Below are positions 1 to 10,806 of a stretch of 64,000 nt of DNA, piece by piece; within the stretch, counting starts at the first letter, position 1; every line of letters begins with the position of its first letter. Origin of the DNA: Streptomyces longhuiensis (lineage in GTDB: Bacteria > Actinomycetota > Actinomycetes > Streptomycetales > Streptomycetaceae). The translations under genes were made by a program, and so were the position numbers. The stretch lies in the NCBI RefSeq assembly GCF_020616555.1, contig NZ_CP085173.1:558001-622000 (forward strand). Reading direction: 5' to 3'. Below the pieces are notes generated by a model. The model was given only the letters and a program-made list of their open reading frames with translations, had not been told where the DNA came from and searched no databases.

Positions 1-365
1 CAGCCAAAGGGCGCAGCGACCTGGAATTGCTCGCTGTGGGAACGGTTACGCCCGATCCGTTCTCGACCTGACCGATGCCGAGCGAGAGGCCCGCCCGCAG
101 AACGCGATCACCGAGCCGCGGGAGGCGACAGGAGCCAAGCCCGGCCTCAGTGCTCACAGTTGCCAGGAGCGGATACGGTCAGCGGCGCCGTACGTGTCGA
201 TGCGGTCGGCATCGTCCAGAAGTCAGTCGACGAGGCCGGGGATCTGCGGACCGTCCCGGAGGGGTTCGCCGCCGTGAAGCGGGAATACGCCGAGCTGCTC
301 AAGGCCATGGATCGTGAGAGTCAGCTTGTGGGGATGCCGTGGGGCAGCGATCCGCCGTCTGCTCG
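1..365. other. no assignable gene at left edge
   Basis: No reading frame here has a convincing start, ribosome-binding site and family signature. A plus-strand frame between about 190 and 315 reads as plausible protein (segment VPEGFAAVKREYAELLKAMD), which may be the remnant of a gene lying mostly outside the window or already degraded, but it runs without a stop into the oppositely oriented DUF1259 gene. I do not assign a product. Confidence 0.3.
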
Positions 366-1343
366 TCATACTCCGCTGGTCGGCACCACGTTGGTGGCAT
401 GCACCGCGGGGCGCAGTGCTTTGGCGAGCTTGACGGCGTCGCCCACGGCCCAGAAATGGGTGAAGAACAGGCGGGGGCTCTCCGTCAAGTGGTGGTTGTG
501 CAGCTCGACGAGTTCGATCCCGCCCCGCCGCAAGGCTCCCAGTACGTTCTGGACTTCCTCGGCGAGCATGACGCAGTCGCCGCTGAGCGCTGCTCTGCCG
601 TTTCCCAGCGGCTGGAAAATGAACGCGCTGGTCGCGCCCAGGCCGGCGGGCAGTTCGAGATGGCCGTCGTAGATCGTCTCGCGGCGGGCGAAGACGGCCT
701 TGTAGACCACGCCGTCGCTGGAACCTTTGGCGCCCAGCGCAGCGTCGATTGCGGCAGTGTCCAGGTTGACGGGGGTCGGTGGGCCGGACGGGGTCGCCGG
801 AGGGATGTCGGTGCGTTCGAATCCCGCGCGCAGACCGCGCGCCAGGGCCAGTTCGTCATGGCCGTGTCCGTGGACGTGGACCCACCAGATGTCGGGGTGA
901 TGGGCGGGAAGATGTTTGTGGAGCGCGGTCTGCGCGATCCCATTCGCCTGCCAGGTGTCGATCACCCGCTGCAGTTCGCTCTCGGTGACCGCCACATCGC
1001 CCATGCACATCGTGCTGCCGTCAGCGTATCGGACGAACGCCACGTGCGCACCCAGTGCGAGTTCCGGTGTGATGACGATGCCGCCCTTGACGACGACGCG
1101 AAGGTCGTCGCGCGGGAAGGGGGTGTGGTACGTCGTCCCTCGCAGCAGGTTGCCGCTGCGGCCCAGCACCTTCGCTACGGCCGCCCAGTCCGACAGGGTT
1201 GTCTTCACCGGCTTGACCGTCATCGCCCCGGCGGGCATCCCGCCGGCGCTGGCCCGCCCCGCCCCGGCCAGCACCGGTGCCAGCGCGGCAGCGGCCAGGA
1301 CGCGTCGCCGAGACGTGGCCGCCTGTTTGTCTCCAGTCATCAT
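366..1343 (-). CDS. Tat-exported DUF1259 (LppY/LpqO-like) protein
   Basis: A 325-residue protein. The start is placed at the first of two adjacent ATG codons because GGAGGAG lies just upstream; a longer in-frame start has no such site. The N-terminus has a twin-arginine type signal (SRRRVL followed by an Ala-rich stretch to about residue 33). The mature part contains two His-rich segments, HKHLPAHHPDIWWVHVHGHG near residues 140-160 and ELHNHHL near 285, the pattern of the duplicated DUF1259 fold related to LppY/LpqO of mycobacteria. The function of this family is unknown to me; the His clusters suggest metal or small-ligand binding (inference). The gene stands alone on the minus strand, and an AT-rich segment with direct repeats precedes it. 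Confidence 0.8.
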   Translation of the reverse strand: MMTGDKQAATSRRRVLAAAALAPVLAGAGRASAGGMPAGAMTVKPVKTTLSDWAAVAKVLGRSGNLLRGTTYHTPFPRDDLRVVVKGGIVITPELALGAHVAFVRYADGSTMCMGDVAVTESELQRVIDTWQANGIAQTALHKHLPAHHPDIWWVHVHGHGHDELALARGLRAGFERTDIPPATPSGPPTPVNLDTAAIDAALGAKGSSDGVVYKAVFARRETIYDGHLELPAGLGATSAFIFQPLGNGRAALSGDCVMLAEEVQNVLGALRRGGIELVELHNHHLTESPRLFFTHFWAVGDAVKLAKALRPAVHATNVVPTSGV

Positions 1344-1398
1344 CTGATCTCCTCCATGGCGAGATGAAATCATGAGGAATGCGAGCCTTTGGGTCTAT

Positions 1399-1414
1399 AT
1401 AGGCACGCATAGGC
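1399..1414. promoter_or_regulatory. ATAGGC direct repeat in AT-rich patch upstream of DUF1259 gene
   Basis: Two exact copies of ATAGGC (1399-1404 and 1409-1414) are spaced one helical turn apart and sit beside TCTATATAG, an unusual AT-rich island 50-70 bases upstream of the DUF1259 start. This looks like a promoter or activator site for the minus-strand gene. No regulator can be named. Confidence 0.35.
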
Positions 1415-1441
1415 CAAATGCGCTCTCGATCCATCGCCGGA

Positions 1442-1482
1442 CGGCGCCTTGAGCGGCGCCTTGAGCGGCGCCTTGAGCGGCG
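1442..1482. repeat. 12-bp tandem repeat, unit CGGCGCCTTGAG
   Basis: Three exact head-to-tail copies of CGGCGCCTTGAG are followed by a partial fourth (CGGCG). Each unit contains the palindrome GGCGCC. It lies in the intergenic region between the DUF1259 gene and the xylanase locus; on the minus strand one frame would read repeated LKAP, but no gene there is credible. Confidence 0.85.
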
Positions 1483-1892
1483 TCTCGCGAAACAGCCGCC
1501 AGGTCCCCGCAATCAGATCAACCACCGACACCTGATACCGACGGCCGGGCCGCCCCAACGGGGACCCGCACGACGACACAGCCTTCATCCCCAAGTGCCC
1601 CTGACCTGGCGGCCATTGATAGCGCTCACCCCCGCCCGCACAACCGGCCTCGATGCCGTCCCGGTCCGCCCGGACCGCCCTCCGGGCGGCACCGTGCACG
1701 CCGACGGCTAAAGGTTGCGGCGGGGCCATGGGTCCGGATACGCCGTCACGGAGAGTGGGATCGCCCGGTCGCTCTGCGGTGTGGGCTGCCGTCGCGGGGC
1801 GTGGAGCTGGGTCGTCAAGTTGCGTTCAAGTCTACGAATATGTAAGGCAGTTGCGATTCAACACTTGACAGGTGCGCATCACCGCGCCACTT

Positions 1893-1906
1893 TGGGAGCG
1901 CTCCCA
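1893..1906 (+). promoter_or_regulatory. CebR-type operator (perfect 14-bp palindrome)
   Basis: TGGGAGCGCTCCCA is a perfect palindrome and exactly the consensus recognised by CebR, the LacI-family cellobiose/cellulose repressor of streptomycetes (established knowledge). It lies 23 bases after a TTGACA hexamer, so it would overlap the -10/start region of a promoter reading toward the xylanase pseudogene and the GH6 cellulase. It is the only copy of this box I noticed in the window. Confidence 0.88.
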
Positions 1907-2027
1907 CAATCAAGACTTGCGCGCTTCCCCACCCTCTGCACGCCACACCTTCGAGACGTGAACCCGAGGCACGGGCGCTGTCCCGCTCCCCTGCCCTGGC
2001 TGCTCTCGGCCGAGGAAAGCGAATGTC

Positions 2028-3565
<1,538 letters not shown>

Positions 3566-3647
3566 CACCGCGGAGCCCCGGAACAACCTCTCGCCCCGCC
3601 TTCGGAAAGTGCCCGAAGGCGCACGCAGGAAAGGACTACGGAGCCGC

Positions 3648-5759
3648 ATGAGATCACGAAGTTCTACTCGGCACGGGATACGAAGAAAGTTCGCCGCACT
3701 CTCCGCCCTGGCAATCGCAGCCGCCCTCGCCGTGGCCGTCCCCACCCCGGCCTCCGCCGCGGCCCGCCTGGACAACCCGTACACCGGAGCCAAGGCATAT
3801 GTGAACCCGCAGTGGTCCGCCAAGGCAGCCGCGGAGCCGGGCGGCAGTGCCATCGCCGACGAACCCTCGTTCGTCTGGATGGACCGCATCGCGGCCATCG
3901 AGGGCGCGGGCGACGCGATGAGCCTGCGTGAGCACCTCGACGAGGCACTCGACCAGGGCGCGAACCTCTTCCAGGTCGTCATCTACGACCTCCCGGGACG
4001 CGACTGTGCCGCGCTGGCCTCCAACGGCGAACTCGGGCCTACCGAACTCGACCGGTACAAGACCGAGTACATCGACCCCATTGCCGACATCCTCGACGAT
4101 CCCGCCTACGCGGACCTGCGCATCGTCACCATCATCGAACCGGACTCGCTGCCCAACCTCGTCACCAACGCGGGCGGCACCGCCGGATCCACCACTCAGT
4201 GCGCGACCATGAAGGCGAACGGCAACTACGAGAAGGGTGTGGGCTACGCGCTCCACACTCTGGGGGCCATTCCCAACGTCTACAACTACGTCGACGCGGG
4301 GCACCACGGCTGGCTGGGCTGGGACACCAACTTCGTGCCGGCGGCCCAGGAGTTCAAGAAGGCCGCGACCACCGAGGGCGCCACGGTCGCGGACGTCCAG
4401 GGCTTCATCGTCAACACGGCCAACTACTCGGCTCTGAAGGAGCCGTACTTCAAGGTCACCGACTCGGTGAACGGCACGACGGTGCGTCAGTCGAAGTGGC
4501 TGGACTGGAACTTCTACGTCGACGAGCTCTCCTTCGCGCAGGCCCTGCGCACGGAAATGGTCAACCAGGGCTTCGCCTCGAACATCGGCATGCTCATCGA
4601 CACGGCCCGCAACGGGTGGGGCGGCTCCGCCCGGCCCACCGCCGCCGGCCCGCAGACCAGCGTCGACGACTACGTCAACGGCGGCCGCATCGACCGGCGT
4701 ATCCACGCGGGGAACTGGTGCAACCAGAAGGGGGCCGGCATCGGTGAGCGGCCCACCACCGCCCCGGAATCCGGCATCGACGCGTACGTCTGGGCCAAGC
4801 CCCCGGGCGAGTCGGACGGCAACAGCCAGCCCATCGCGAACGACGAGGGCAAGGGCTTCGACCAGATGTGCGATCCGACGTACACGGGTAACGGGCGCAA
4901 CGGCAACAACCTGACCGGCGCACTGCCCGACTCACCGCTGGCGGGCCACTGGTTCTCCGCCCAGTTCCAGGAGCTGCTGCACAACGCGTACCCGCCCCTG
5001 GGCGGCAGCAGCGGTGGCGACACCCAGGCACCCACCGCGCCGACCGGCCTCACGGTCTCGGGCAAGACGAGCGGCAGCGTCTCGCTAACCTGGACGGCGT
5101 CGACCGACAACACCGGCGTCACCGCGTACGACGTGTACCGCGCAGGCGTCCAGGTGGGCTCCTCGGCGACGACTTCCTTCGCCGACACGGGGCTCACCGC
5201 CTCCACCTCGTACAGCTACACGGTCAAGGCCCGTGACGCGGCCGGAAATGTTTCGGCGGCCTCCTCGGCGGTCTCCGCCACCACGTCCGAGGGGGGCGGC
5301 ACCGGCACCGGCACCCTCAAGGTCCAGTACAAGAACAATGATTCCTCGGCCACCGACAACCAGATCCGGATGGGCCTGCAGCTGGTCAACACCGGGACCG
5401 CCTCGGTGAACCTGTCCACGGTGAAGGTGCGTTACTGGTTCACGCCCGAAGCCGGCGCGAGTACTTTCAGCACCGCCTGTGACTACGCGGTACTGGGCTG
5501 CGGCAGCCTGACCCAGAACGTGACGGCTTCCGGCAGCCCGGTCGCCGGGGCCAGCCACTACCTGGAGGTCGGCTTCGGCAGCGGCACTCTGGCGGCGGGG
5601 GCCTCGACCGGAGAGATGCAGTTGCGCTTCAACAAGACCGACTGGTCGAACTTCAACGAGGCCGACGACTACAGCCGCTCCACGAACACGGCGTACGCCG
5701 ACGCGTCGAAGATCGGCGTGTACGTGGGAGGCACCCTGAGCTGGGGCACCGCGCCCTGA
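3648..5759 (+). CDS. secreted GH6 cellulase (cellobiohydrolase type) with FN3 and CBM3
   Basis: A 703-residue enzyme that hydrolyses cellulose outside the cell. The start at 3648 is preceded by AGGAAAGGA and gives a classical signal peptide ending near ASAAA (about residue 36). The GH6 domain spans roughly 40-450 and shows both family signatures, VIYDLPGRDCAALASNGE (about 110) and IVTIIEPDSLPN (about 160), the latter carrying the catalytic Asp. An FN3 module (about 463-548) and a CBM3 (about 555-703) follow. The GH6 sequence resembles exo-acting cellobiohydrolases more than endoglucanases, an inference from memory. It lies 82 bases behind the xylanase pseudogene with no promoter of its own apparent, so it is probably transcribed from the CebR-controlled promoter. 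A strong terminator follows. Confidence 0.93.
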   Translation: MRSRSSTRHGIRRKFAALSALAIAAALAVAVPTPASAAARLDNPYTGAKAYVNPQWSAKAAAEPGGSAIADEPSFVWMDRIAAIEGAGDAMSLREHLDEALDQGANLFQVVIYDLPGRDCAALASNGELGPTELDRYKTEYIDPIADILDDPAYADLRIVTIIEPDSLPNLVTNAGGTAGSTTQCATMKANGNYEKGVGYALHTLGAIPNVYNYVDAGHHGWLGWDTNFVPAAQEFKKAATTEGATVADVQGFIVNTANYSALKEPYFKVTDSVNGTTVRQSKWLDWNFYVDELSFAQALRTEMVNQGFASNIGMLIDTARNGWGGSARPTAAGPQTSVDDYVNGGRIDRRIHAGNWCNQKGAGIGERPTTAPESGIDAYVWAKPPGESDGNSQPIANDEGKGFDQMCDPTYTGNGRNGNNLTGALPDSPLAGHWFSAQFQELLHNAYPPLGGSSGGDTQAPTAPTGLTVSGKTSGSVSLTWTASTDNTGVTAYDVYRAGVQVGSSATTSFADTGLTASTSYSYTVKARDAAGNVSAASSAVSATTSEGGGTGTGTLKVQYKNNDSSATDNQIRMGLQLVNTGTASVNLSTVKVRYWFTPEAGASTFSTACDYAVLGCGSLTQNVTASGSPVAGASHYLEVGFGSGTLAAGASTGEMQLRFNKTDWSNFNEADDYSRSTNTAYADASKIGVYVGGTLSWGTAP

Positions 5760-5807
5760 CCACCTGAAGCTGGGCCTTTCCCGCGCGGACGTCGACTAGA
5801 CGACCAC

Positions 5808-5842
5808 CTTGTCAGGGGCGCTTCTCAGGCGCCCCTGACAAG
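5808..5842 (+). terminator. Rho-independent-type hairpin after GH6 cellulase
   Basis: CTTGTCAGGGGCGC and GCGCCCCTGACAAG form a perfect 14-bp stem with a 7-base loop, 48 bases after the cellulase stop codon. There is no long U tract, which is usual for Streptomyces terminators. Confidence 0.9.
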
Positions 5843-5980
5843 TCCGCCGCATGCGCCTCCGCGTACCTACCGCTTCAAGACCCACACTCGCCCGCGTGTT
5901 CAGCGAGGCGAGTGAGCGATCGGTTCGGCCGAAGGCGAAAGGGCAGCGGTCACACCCTCCCTGGCCGTTAGGTTCCCGTC

Positions 5981-7339
5981 ATGCCAGCGGATGCAGGGGA
6001 TACCTCGGAACAGACGCGAGGGGTCCGTGACGAGTCCGATCACCCAACTCGGCCGTGGGAGGTACTCGCCCGCCATGGCAACTTTCGAAAGCTATTCCTC
6101 GGCAACTCGATATCACTGCTCGGATCGAGCGTCACAACGGTGGCGCTCCCGCTGACATCCGTGGTCTACCTCCACGCTTCGCCGACTCAAATGGGCCTGC
6201 TCGGCGCGATGGGTCTTCTGCCGCATCTCGTTCTCGGGCTACCGGCCGGCATATGGGCGGACCGCGTTCCGTATCGACGCATACTCACCATCACCGACTT
6301 CGCCCAGACACTGGTACTCGGCTCAGTACCGATCCTGGCTACCTGCGGCTTGCTGCGGATGTGGCACCTCTACGCCGTCGTGCTGTTCGCGGGCGTTGCC
6401 AACCTCTTCGAGACCATAGCCGCGCAGTCCTTCACTCCGCTGCTGGTACCGCGCGAAGAACTACTCCCTGCCAACAGCGCTCTCATGCTGAGCAACGCGG
6501 CAGTCAACACGACAGGATCGGCCCTGGGCGGCCTCCTGGTGACGGTGCTCAGCGCGCCGATGGCTGTCGCTGTCGACGCCCTGTCCTTCCTGGTCTCCGG
6601 GATGTGCAAAGCATCCATACGCCACTCCGGACGGATCGCTGATTCGGTCACCACTCGCGACCTGTCGCTGCGGACCGACATCCTCGAAGGGCTGCGCGCG
6701 GTGTTCTCCCACAGGATCCTCCGCGCTGTGATACTCGCGGCTGCCATCGGTGCGTTCGCGGGCCAGCTGCAGGCTGTCGTCCTGGTGCTGTTCTTTGTCC
6801 GGGACTTGCATCTGGCTTCAGGTCTGGTCGGAGCTGCGATCGCCGTCAGCGGAGTGGCGGGAATCCTCGGGGCCACCATGGCGACCGGGTTCACTCGACG
6901 GGTTGGAACTGGCCGGGCCTTCATCTCCGGCGTCCTTGTCGCCTCGTTCGGGGGTCTAGTGGCTGCCGCTGCAGTCGGCCCCTCCCCCATGTCGCTGTCC
7001 ATCCTGCTTCTCGCACAGGTCCTGCGCGGAATCGGCCCCTCGATGTACGGCGTCAACCAGCAGACCCTCCGCCAGGCCGTGATCGCCCCGTCGCTGCTCT
7101 CCCGTGCCAACGCCACCTGGCGCTTCGTTGTCTTTGGAGGACAGTCGCTCGGCGCCCTGGCAGGGGGCATGTCGGGATCCGTGCTCGGACTCAGGGCAAC
7201 GCTGATCGCCAGCGGCTGCATGATGCTGGTCGGTGCGTCAACCGCCATCGCGTCGCCATTGCGCTCGCTGCGCGAGCTGCCCGCCCGTCAAGTCCTCGAC
7301 GAGAAGAGCACGGCCCAGAGGCCCACATGGATCAGATGA
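5981..7339 (+). CDS. MFS transporter (EntS/MFS_3-like exporter)
   Basis: A 452-residue integral membrane protein with about 12 hydrophobic segments. After a polar N-terminus of about 35 residues it reads FRKLFLGNSISLLGSSVTTV, typical of the MFS_3/EntS-like drug or siderophore exporter family, and the loop between segments 2 and 3 carries the MFS motif A-like GIWADRVPYRR. The C-terminus is a short polar tail. It is a single-gene unit between the cellulase terminator and a small membrane protein gene. The substrate cannot be deduced; no regulator is adjacent. Confidence 0.85.
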   Translation: MPADAGDTSEQTRGVRDESDHPTRPWEVLARHGNFRKLFLGNSISLLGSSVTTVALPLTSVVYLHASPTQMGLLGAMGLLPHLVLGLPAGIWADRVPYRRILTITDFAQTLVLGSVPILATCGLLRMWHLYAVVLFAGVANLFETIAAQSFTPLLVPREELLPANSALMLSNAAVNTTGSALGGLLVTVLSAPMAVAVDALSFLVSGMCKASIRHSGRIADSVTTRDLSLRTDILEGLRAVFSHRILRAVILAAAIGAFAGQLQAVVLVLFFVRDLHLASGLVGAAIAVSGVAGILGATMATGFTRRVGTGRAFISGVLVASFGGLVAAAAVGPSPMSLSILLLAQVLRGIGPSMYGVNQQTLRQAVIAPSLLSRANATWRFVVFGGQSLGALAGGMSGSVLGLRATLIASGCMMLVGASTAIASPLRSLRELPARQVLDEKSTAQRPTWIR

Positions 7340-7511
7340 GGCTCGCGAACGGGTGCCGTTGAGACTGCCGTCCGCCTTCGCGCGAAATTGCGGCAGGGCC
7401 TGGTCTATCTCTGGAGACCCATGGACCGACGGTGGACACGGCGTCCACCCCTCCCGATCGGGGTAGCCGTACGAACAGCCACCGACCCTGACCGGACAAG
7501 GAGCACGCCCC

Positions 7512-8132
7512 ATGCGCCTCTACGCCCAGACCCCGGCACGTCGGAGCCGCCAGGTCCTCGCAGACCTGATCGCGGCGGCCCTGATCTACGCCGCGGTGAA
7601 GCTGGCCTTGGCCGTGCACGACGTGATCACGCGACTGGCCGAACCGGGCCGCAAGGCGGAAAGCGCCGGCAACAGCCTCTCCAATGGACTCGACGACGCG
7701 GGCGAGGCCGCCTCGAAGGTTCCGTTCGTCGGAGGCCAGTTGAAGAAGCCGCTCAGGTCCGCCGCCGAGGCCGGCACCGGGCTGGCCGACGCAGGTCGTT
7801 CGCTCCAGGAGACGGTGGGCCACGTGGCGACGTGGACCACGGTCGCGCTGATCGTCATCCCGGTGGTGTTCGTGCTGTTGCTGTGGCTGCCCCCGCGCCT
7901 TCGCTGGATCCGCCGCAGCGCTGTCACCCAGCGCCTCGCCGCTGGTCCGGGCGGCGCCGACATCCTCGCGCTACGCGTCCTGGTCGGCTCGCAGCGCGAA
8001 CTCGAAGCGCTGCCCACGCTACCCGGCGGGTTCGCAGAGGCTTGGCGGCGTGGTGACGAACAGGTCATCGCCGACCTGGCGGCGATCGGCCTGCGGCGAG
8101 CGGGGCTCCGCGCCCAGCCGCCCAGTGAGTGA
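7512..8132 (+). CDS. hypothetical membrane protein
   Basis: A 206-residue protein with AAGGAG nine bases before its ATG. It has an N-terminal hydrophobic segment (about 17-35), a polar glycine/alanine-rich region with coiled-coil-like spacing (about 40-105), a strong transmembrane helix (TVALIVIPVVFVLLLWL, about 115-131) and a cytoplasmic C-terminal domain of about 75 residues. I recognise it as a type common in Streptomyces but know no function. It appears to be monocistronic. Confidence 0.75.
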   Translation: MRLYAQTPARRSRQVLADLIAAALIYAAVKLALAVHDVITRLAEPGRKAESAGNSLSNGLDDAGEAASKVPFVGGQLKKPLRSAAEAGTGLADAGRSLQETVGHVATWTTVALIVIPVVFVLLLWLPPRLRWIRRSAVTQRLAAGPGGADILALRVLVGSQRELEALPTLPGGFAEAWRRGDEQVIADLAAIGLRRAGLRAQPPSE

Positions 8133-8710
8133 TGGCCGACTTCCATCCGTGTCAGACGCCCGTCTCATCAGGAATCACACGCCGGACGATGTATCGCTCG
8201 GACATGCCGGACGCGGAACAGGCGGCCATCCGGCCGCTAGTTCTGGTGCCGGCATGGTTCCGGGGATCGGGCGGCCCCAGGGCCGATTGTTGGCACCTGT
8301 CGACCGCTAGCTGCTAACGCCTGTGGTGTGCCCTGTCTGACCTGGCCTGTGCGGCCCCTGAACCCGGAATACGGCGCGGCGAAGGACGTCGCAGTGAAAT
8401 CAGGCTGGCTACTCAGAGCGACCCGATGTGACCTGATCGCTGGAATGTGCAGCCCTTCAACAGGCGATCTCAGCAGTCCCAGCGGCCGCCCTGCCGAGTA
8501 GGCAGCCCACCGGCACTCGCGGCAGGCAGGTCGGAGATATTCCGATGCCGTTCATGTACATCCGACCCGCGCTGCAGGCGAGTTTGACCGCATGGTCGAG
8601 CCCGGTCGGCTGCCCAGCGCCCCGACGAGGTCGCCCAGCGTGCTGGTGCCCTCCGTGCCCCCGGTGGCCGAGCCGTCTGCGCCTGGGAAGAATGAAGAAC
8701 AGAGGGTTGG
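8133..8710. other. non-coding stretch
   Basis: I see no reading frame with a plausible start, ribosome site and family signature in this 578-base gap, and no strong hairpin. It precedes the GNAT-AAA+ gene and should include its promoter. Confidence 0.4.
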
Positions 8711-10000
8711 GTGCTGATGATGCCGACATGGCGTTTGCGGGACTTCCACGACGACGATCTGGACCGTGCCATCCAGATTTGGGACCAGGACCGGCAGGCT
8801 GAGGATGGGCCTGCCGTCTTCCCCGTCTCCGAGGTGATGGCGGCCGCCCGGAGTGGTGAGCCTGCCGTGGTCGCGGTGGTCGGCAACGACGTGGTGGGCA
8901 TGGCCGTGGCGCAGTCCCAGGGCGACCGGGCCTGGATCACGCTGGTGGCGCTGGCCGCGACGTGGCGCAACCGCGGCATCGGCAGCTCGCTGATCGTGGA
9001 GCTGGAGCGGCGGCTACGCTCCCGGGGCACCCGCCGGATCGCCGCGCTGCTCGCCCCTGGGGCCACCGGCACCGCGGCCCTCGAGAACTGCGGCTACACG
9101 CCCCGCGGGGGGCTGGTCTTCTACGAAAAGACCGAGCATCTCGGGGCGAGTGACACCGGGCTGCTGGCGGAGCTGGGCGGCCGGGTACAACCCCCGGGGC
9201 TCTGGGAGGCACTTGTCGGGATGGAGCAGGAGAAGGCGGTCATCGAACGGCGGATCGTATTGCCGCTGGCCGAGCCCGCTCTGGCCGACCAATACGGAGT
9301 GCGGCCGCCGAAGGCCGTCATCCTTTTCGGGCCACCGGGCACTGGCAAGACCAGCTTCGCCAAGGCCATCGCCTCCCGGCTGGACTGGCCGTTCGTGGAG
9401 CTCTTCCCCTCACGGCTGGCTGCTTCGGGGGACGGGGGACTGGCGGCCTCGCTGCGTGACGCCTTCGGCGACCTGGCCGAACTGCAGAGCGTCGTGCTGT
9501 TCATCGACGAGGTGGAGGAGATCGCCGGTGTGCGGTCCGGCCTGGCTGCCGATCCGGCGCGCGGCGTCACCAACGAACTGCTCAAGCTCATTCCCGGCTT
9601 CCGCGACCACGACGACCGGCTGATGATCTGCGCCACGAACTCTGTGCGTTTCCTGGACCCCGCGTTCCTGCGGCCGGGCCGGTTCGACTACGTCATCCCG
9701 GTCGGCCCGCCCGATCCGGTCGCGCGGGCGGCGATCTGGCGGCGCTACCTCGGGCCGGCCGCCGCCGGGGTCGACCTGGACCGACTTGTCTCGGACAGTG
9801 AGATGTTCACCCCCGCGGACATCGAGTTCGCCGCGCGCAAGGGCGCCCATGCCGCCTTCGAGCGCGAGCTCGCCGACCGCGAGGGACGACCGGTGGGTAC
9901 CGAGGACTTCCTGGCAGCTGTGGCCGAGACGCGTCCCACCCTGACCGACCAGGCGTTGGTGGATTTCCGGGAGGATATTGAGCAGTACGTGCGGGTCTGA
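8711..10000 (+). CDS. GNAT acetyltransferase-AAA+ ATPase fusion protein
   Basis: A 429-residue protein joining two enzyme folds. Residues 1-145 form a GNAT N-acetyltransferase domain (WITLVALAATWRNRGIGSSL includes the acetyl-CoA loop RNRGIG; the domain ends with a CGYTPRGG-like motif). Residues 155-429 form a classical AAA+ module: Walker A GPPGTGKTS, Walker B VVLFIDEVEE, sensor 1 ICATN, and LRPGRFD carrying the second-region arginines, as in FtsH/proteasomal ATPase-type AAA domains. The GTG at 8711 is followed by ATG at 8717 and 8720, so the exact start is uncertain by three residues. No protease or other partner gene is adjacent. Acetylation plus ATP-driven remodelling of a protein is an inference; the substrate is unknown. 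Confidence 0.85.
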   Translation: MLMMPTWRLRDFHDDDLDRAIQIWDQDRQAEDGPAVFPVSEVMAAARSGEPAVVAVVGNDVVGMAVAQSQGDRAWITLVALAATWRNRGIGSSLIVELERRLRSRGTRRIAALLAPGATGTAALENCGYTPRGGLVFYEKTEHLGASDTGLLAELGGRVQPPGLWEALVGMEQEKAVIERRIVLPLAEPALADQYGVRPPKAVILFGPPGTGKTSFAKAIASRLDWPFVELFPSRLAASGDGGLAASLRDAFGDLAELQSVVLFIDEVEEIAGVRSGLAADPARGVTNELLKLIPGFRDHDDRLMICATNSVRFLDPAFLRPGRFDYVIPVGPPDPVARAAIWRRYLGPAAAGVDLDRLVSDSEMFTPADIEFAARKGAHAAFERELADREGRPVGTEDFLAAVAETRPTLTDQALVDFREDIEQYVRV

Positions 10001-10806
10001 GCCCGGGAGCCGTAGGGTCACCGGCGTGGCGCGGGGGTTGCGGCAATCGGGGTTCGCCGGCAGGTACGGACCCGGGTCGTTCAGCAGTACGGGGTTACCG
10101 GCCGAGCCCGTGGGGCCCGGCCAGATCAAGCTGGCACGCCGGCTGAGTGCAGGGCTTCTCGAGGGCTTGACGTGCATGCCCTCTGCGCCCGCCCATGCTT
10201 TGGCCGTGGATCCGTCGGTCGACGGAGTGGGCCGCGCCTTGGTGTGCCATCGCGCTGACTTGGGCCTCGTTCCTGTGGCGTTGCTCGCTGATCAGCGTGG
10301 TGCGCCGTCACGGAGAGATGTGCGTCATGTCGTATGGCGGCATGCGGTGGTGCCCTGCTCCGACACTCCGACGTGAAGGAGCCGCACCGCAACTCGTGGG
10401 CGGGGTGGCCTTGTTCTGCGGACTCGCACAGGGGAGGGGGTCGATTTTCTGTGGTTCGAGGGGTCGTTGTGGGACGCGCAGTTTGACTTCTCAGACGTCT
10501 GCGCTGATGCGATGCAGTCTCATGCGCGGGCGGCGTCAAAGAACGGGCGGGCTGAGGTGTCCGCCGGCCTTCAGCGGGCATGCACGGCCTCGAACAGCCG
10601 TCAGGCATGCCGCCCTCTGCCGGGGTGTCCGCCGCGTCGTTCTCGGCGGTCTCCTCGACCGGTGCCTGATCAGTCTCACTGATCGGGGCAGCCCCGCGAG
10701 CATGCTGCCAGGGGCCGTTTTCCGCCCACGGGAAGGCCGGCATGCGGGCCCCCAGTCCTGGTCGCATGCTGGAAGGAGGGGTGAGACGACCGAGGAAGTG
10801 GTGGGG
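10001..10806. other. non-coding stretch before ferredoxin gene
   Basis: About 800 bases with no credible gene on either strand. Long open frames are present, as expected at this GC content, but none carries recognisable domains or hydrophobic patterning. The 3' end should contain the promoter of the ferredoxin-reductase-P450 unit. Confidence 0.4.

Larger units (their letters stand above)
1344..2027. other. intergenic region with repeat and cellulolytic promoter
   Basis: The stretch holds the upstream region of the DUF1259 gene, the 12-bp tandem repeat, a TTGACA hexamer at 1865-1870 and the CebR-type box at 1893-1906. I see no credible coding sequence. Confidence 0.5.

Noticed and set aside
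10195..10800. Plus-strand frame extending the ferredoxin upstream
   Set aside because: The upstream codons have no domain pattern and the ferredoxin has a proper start at 10807.
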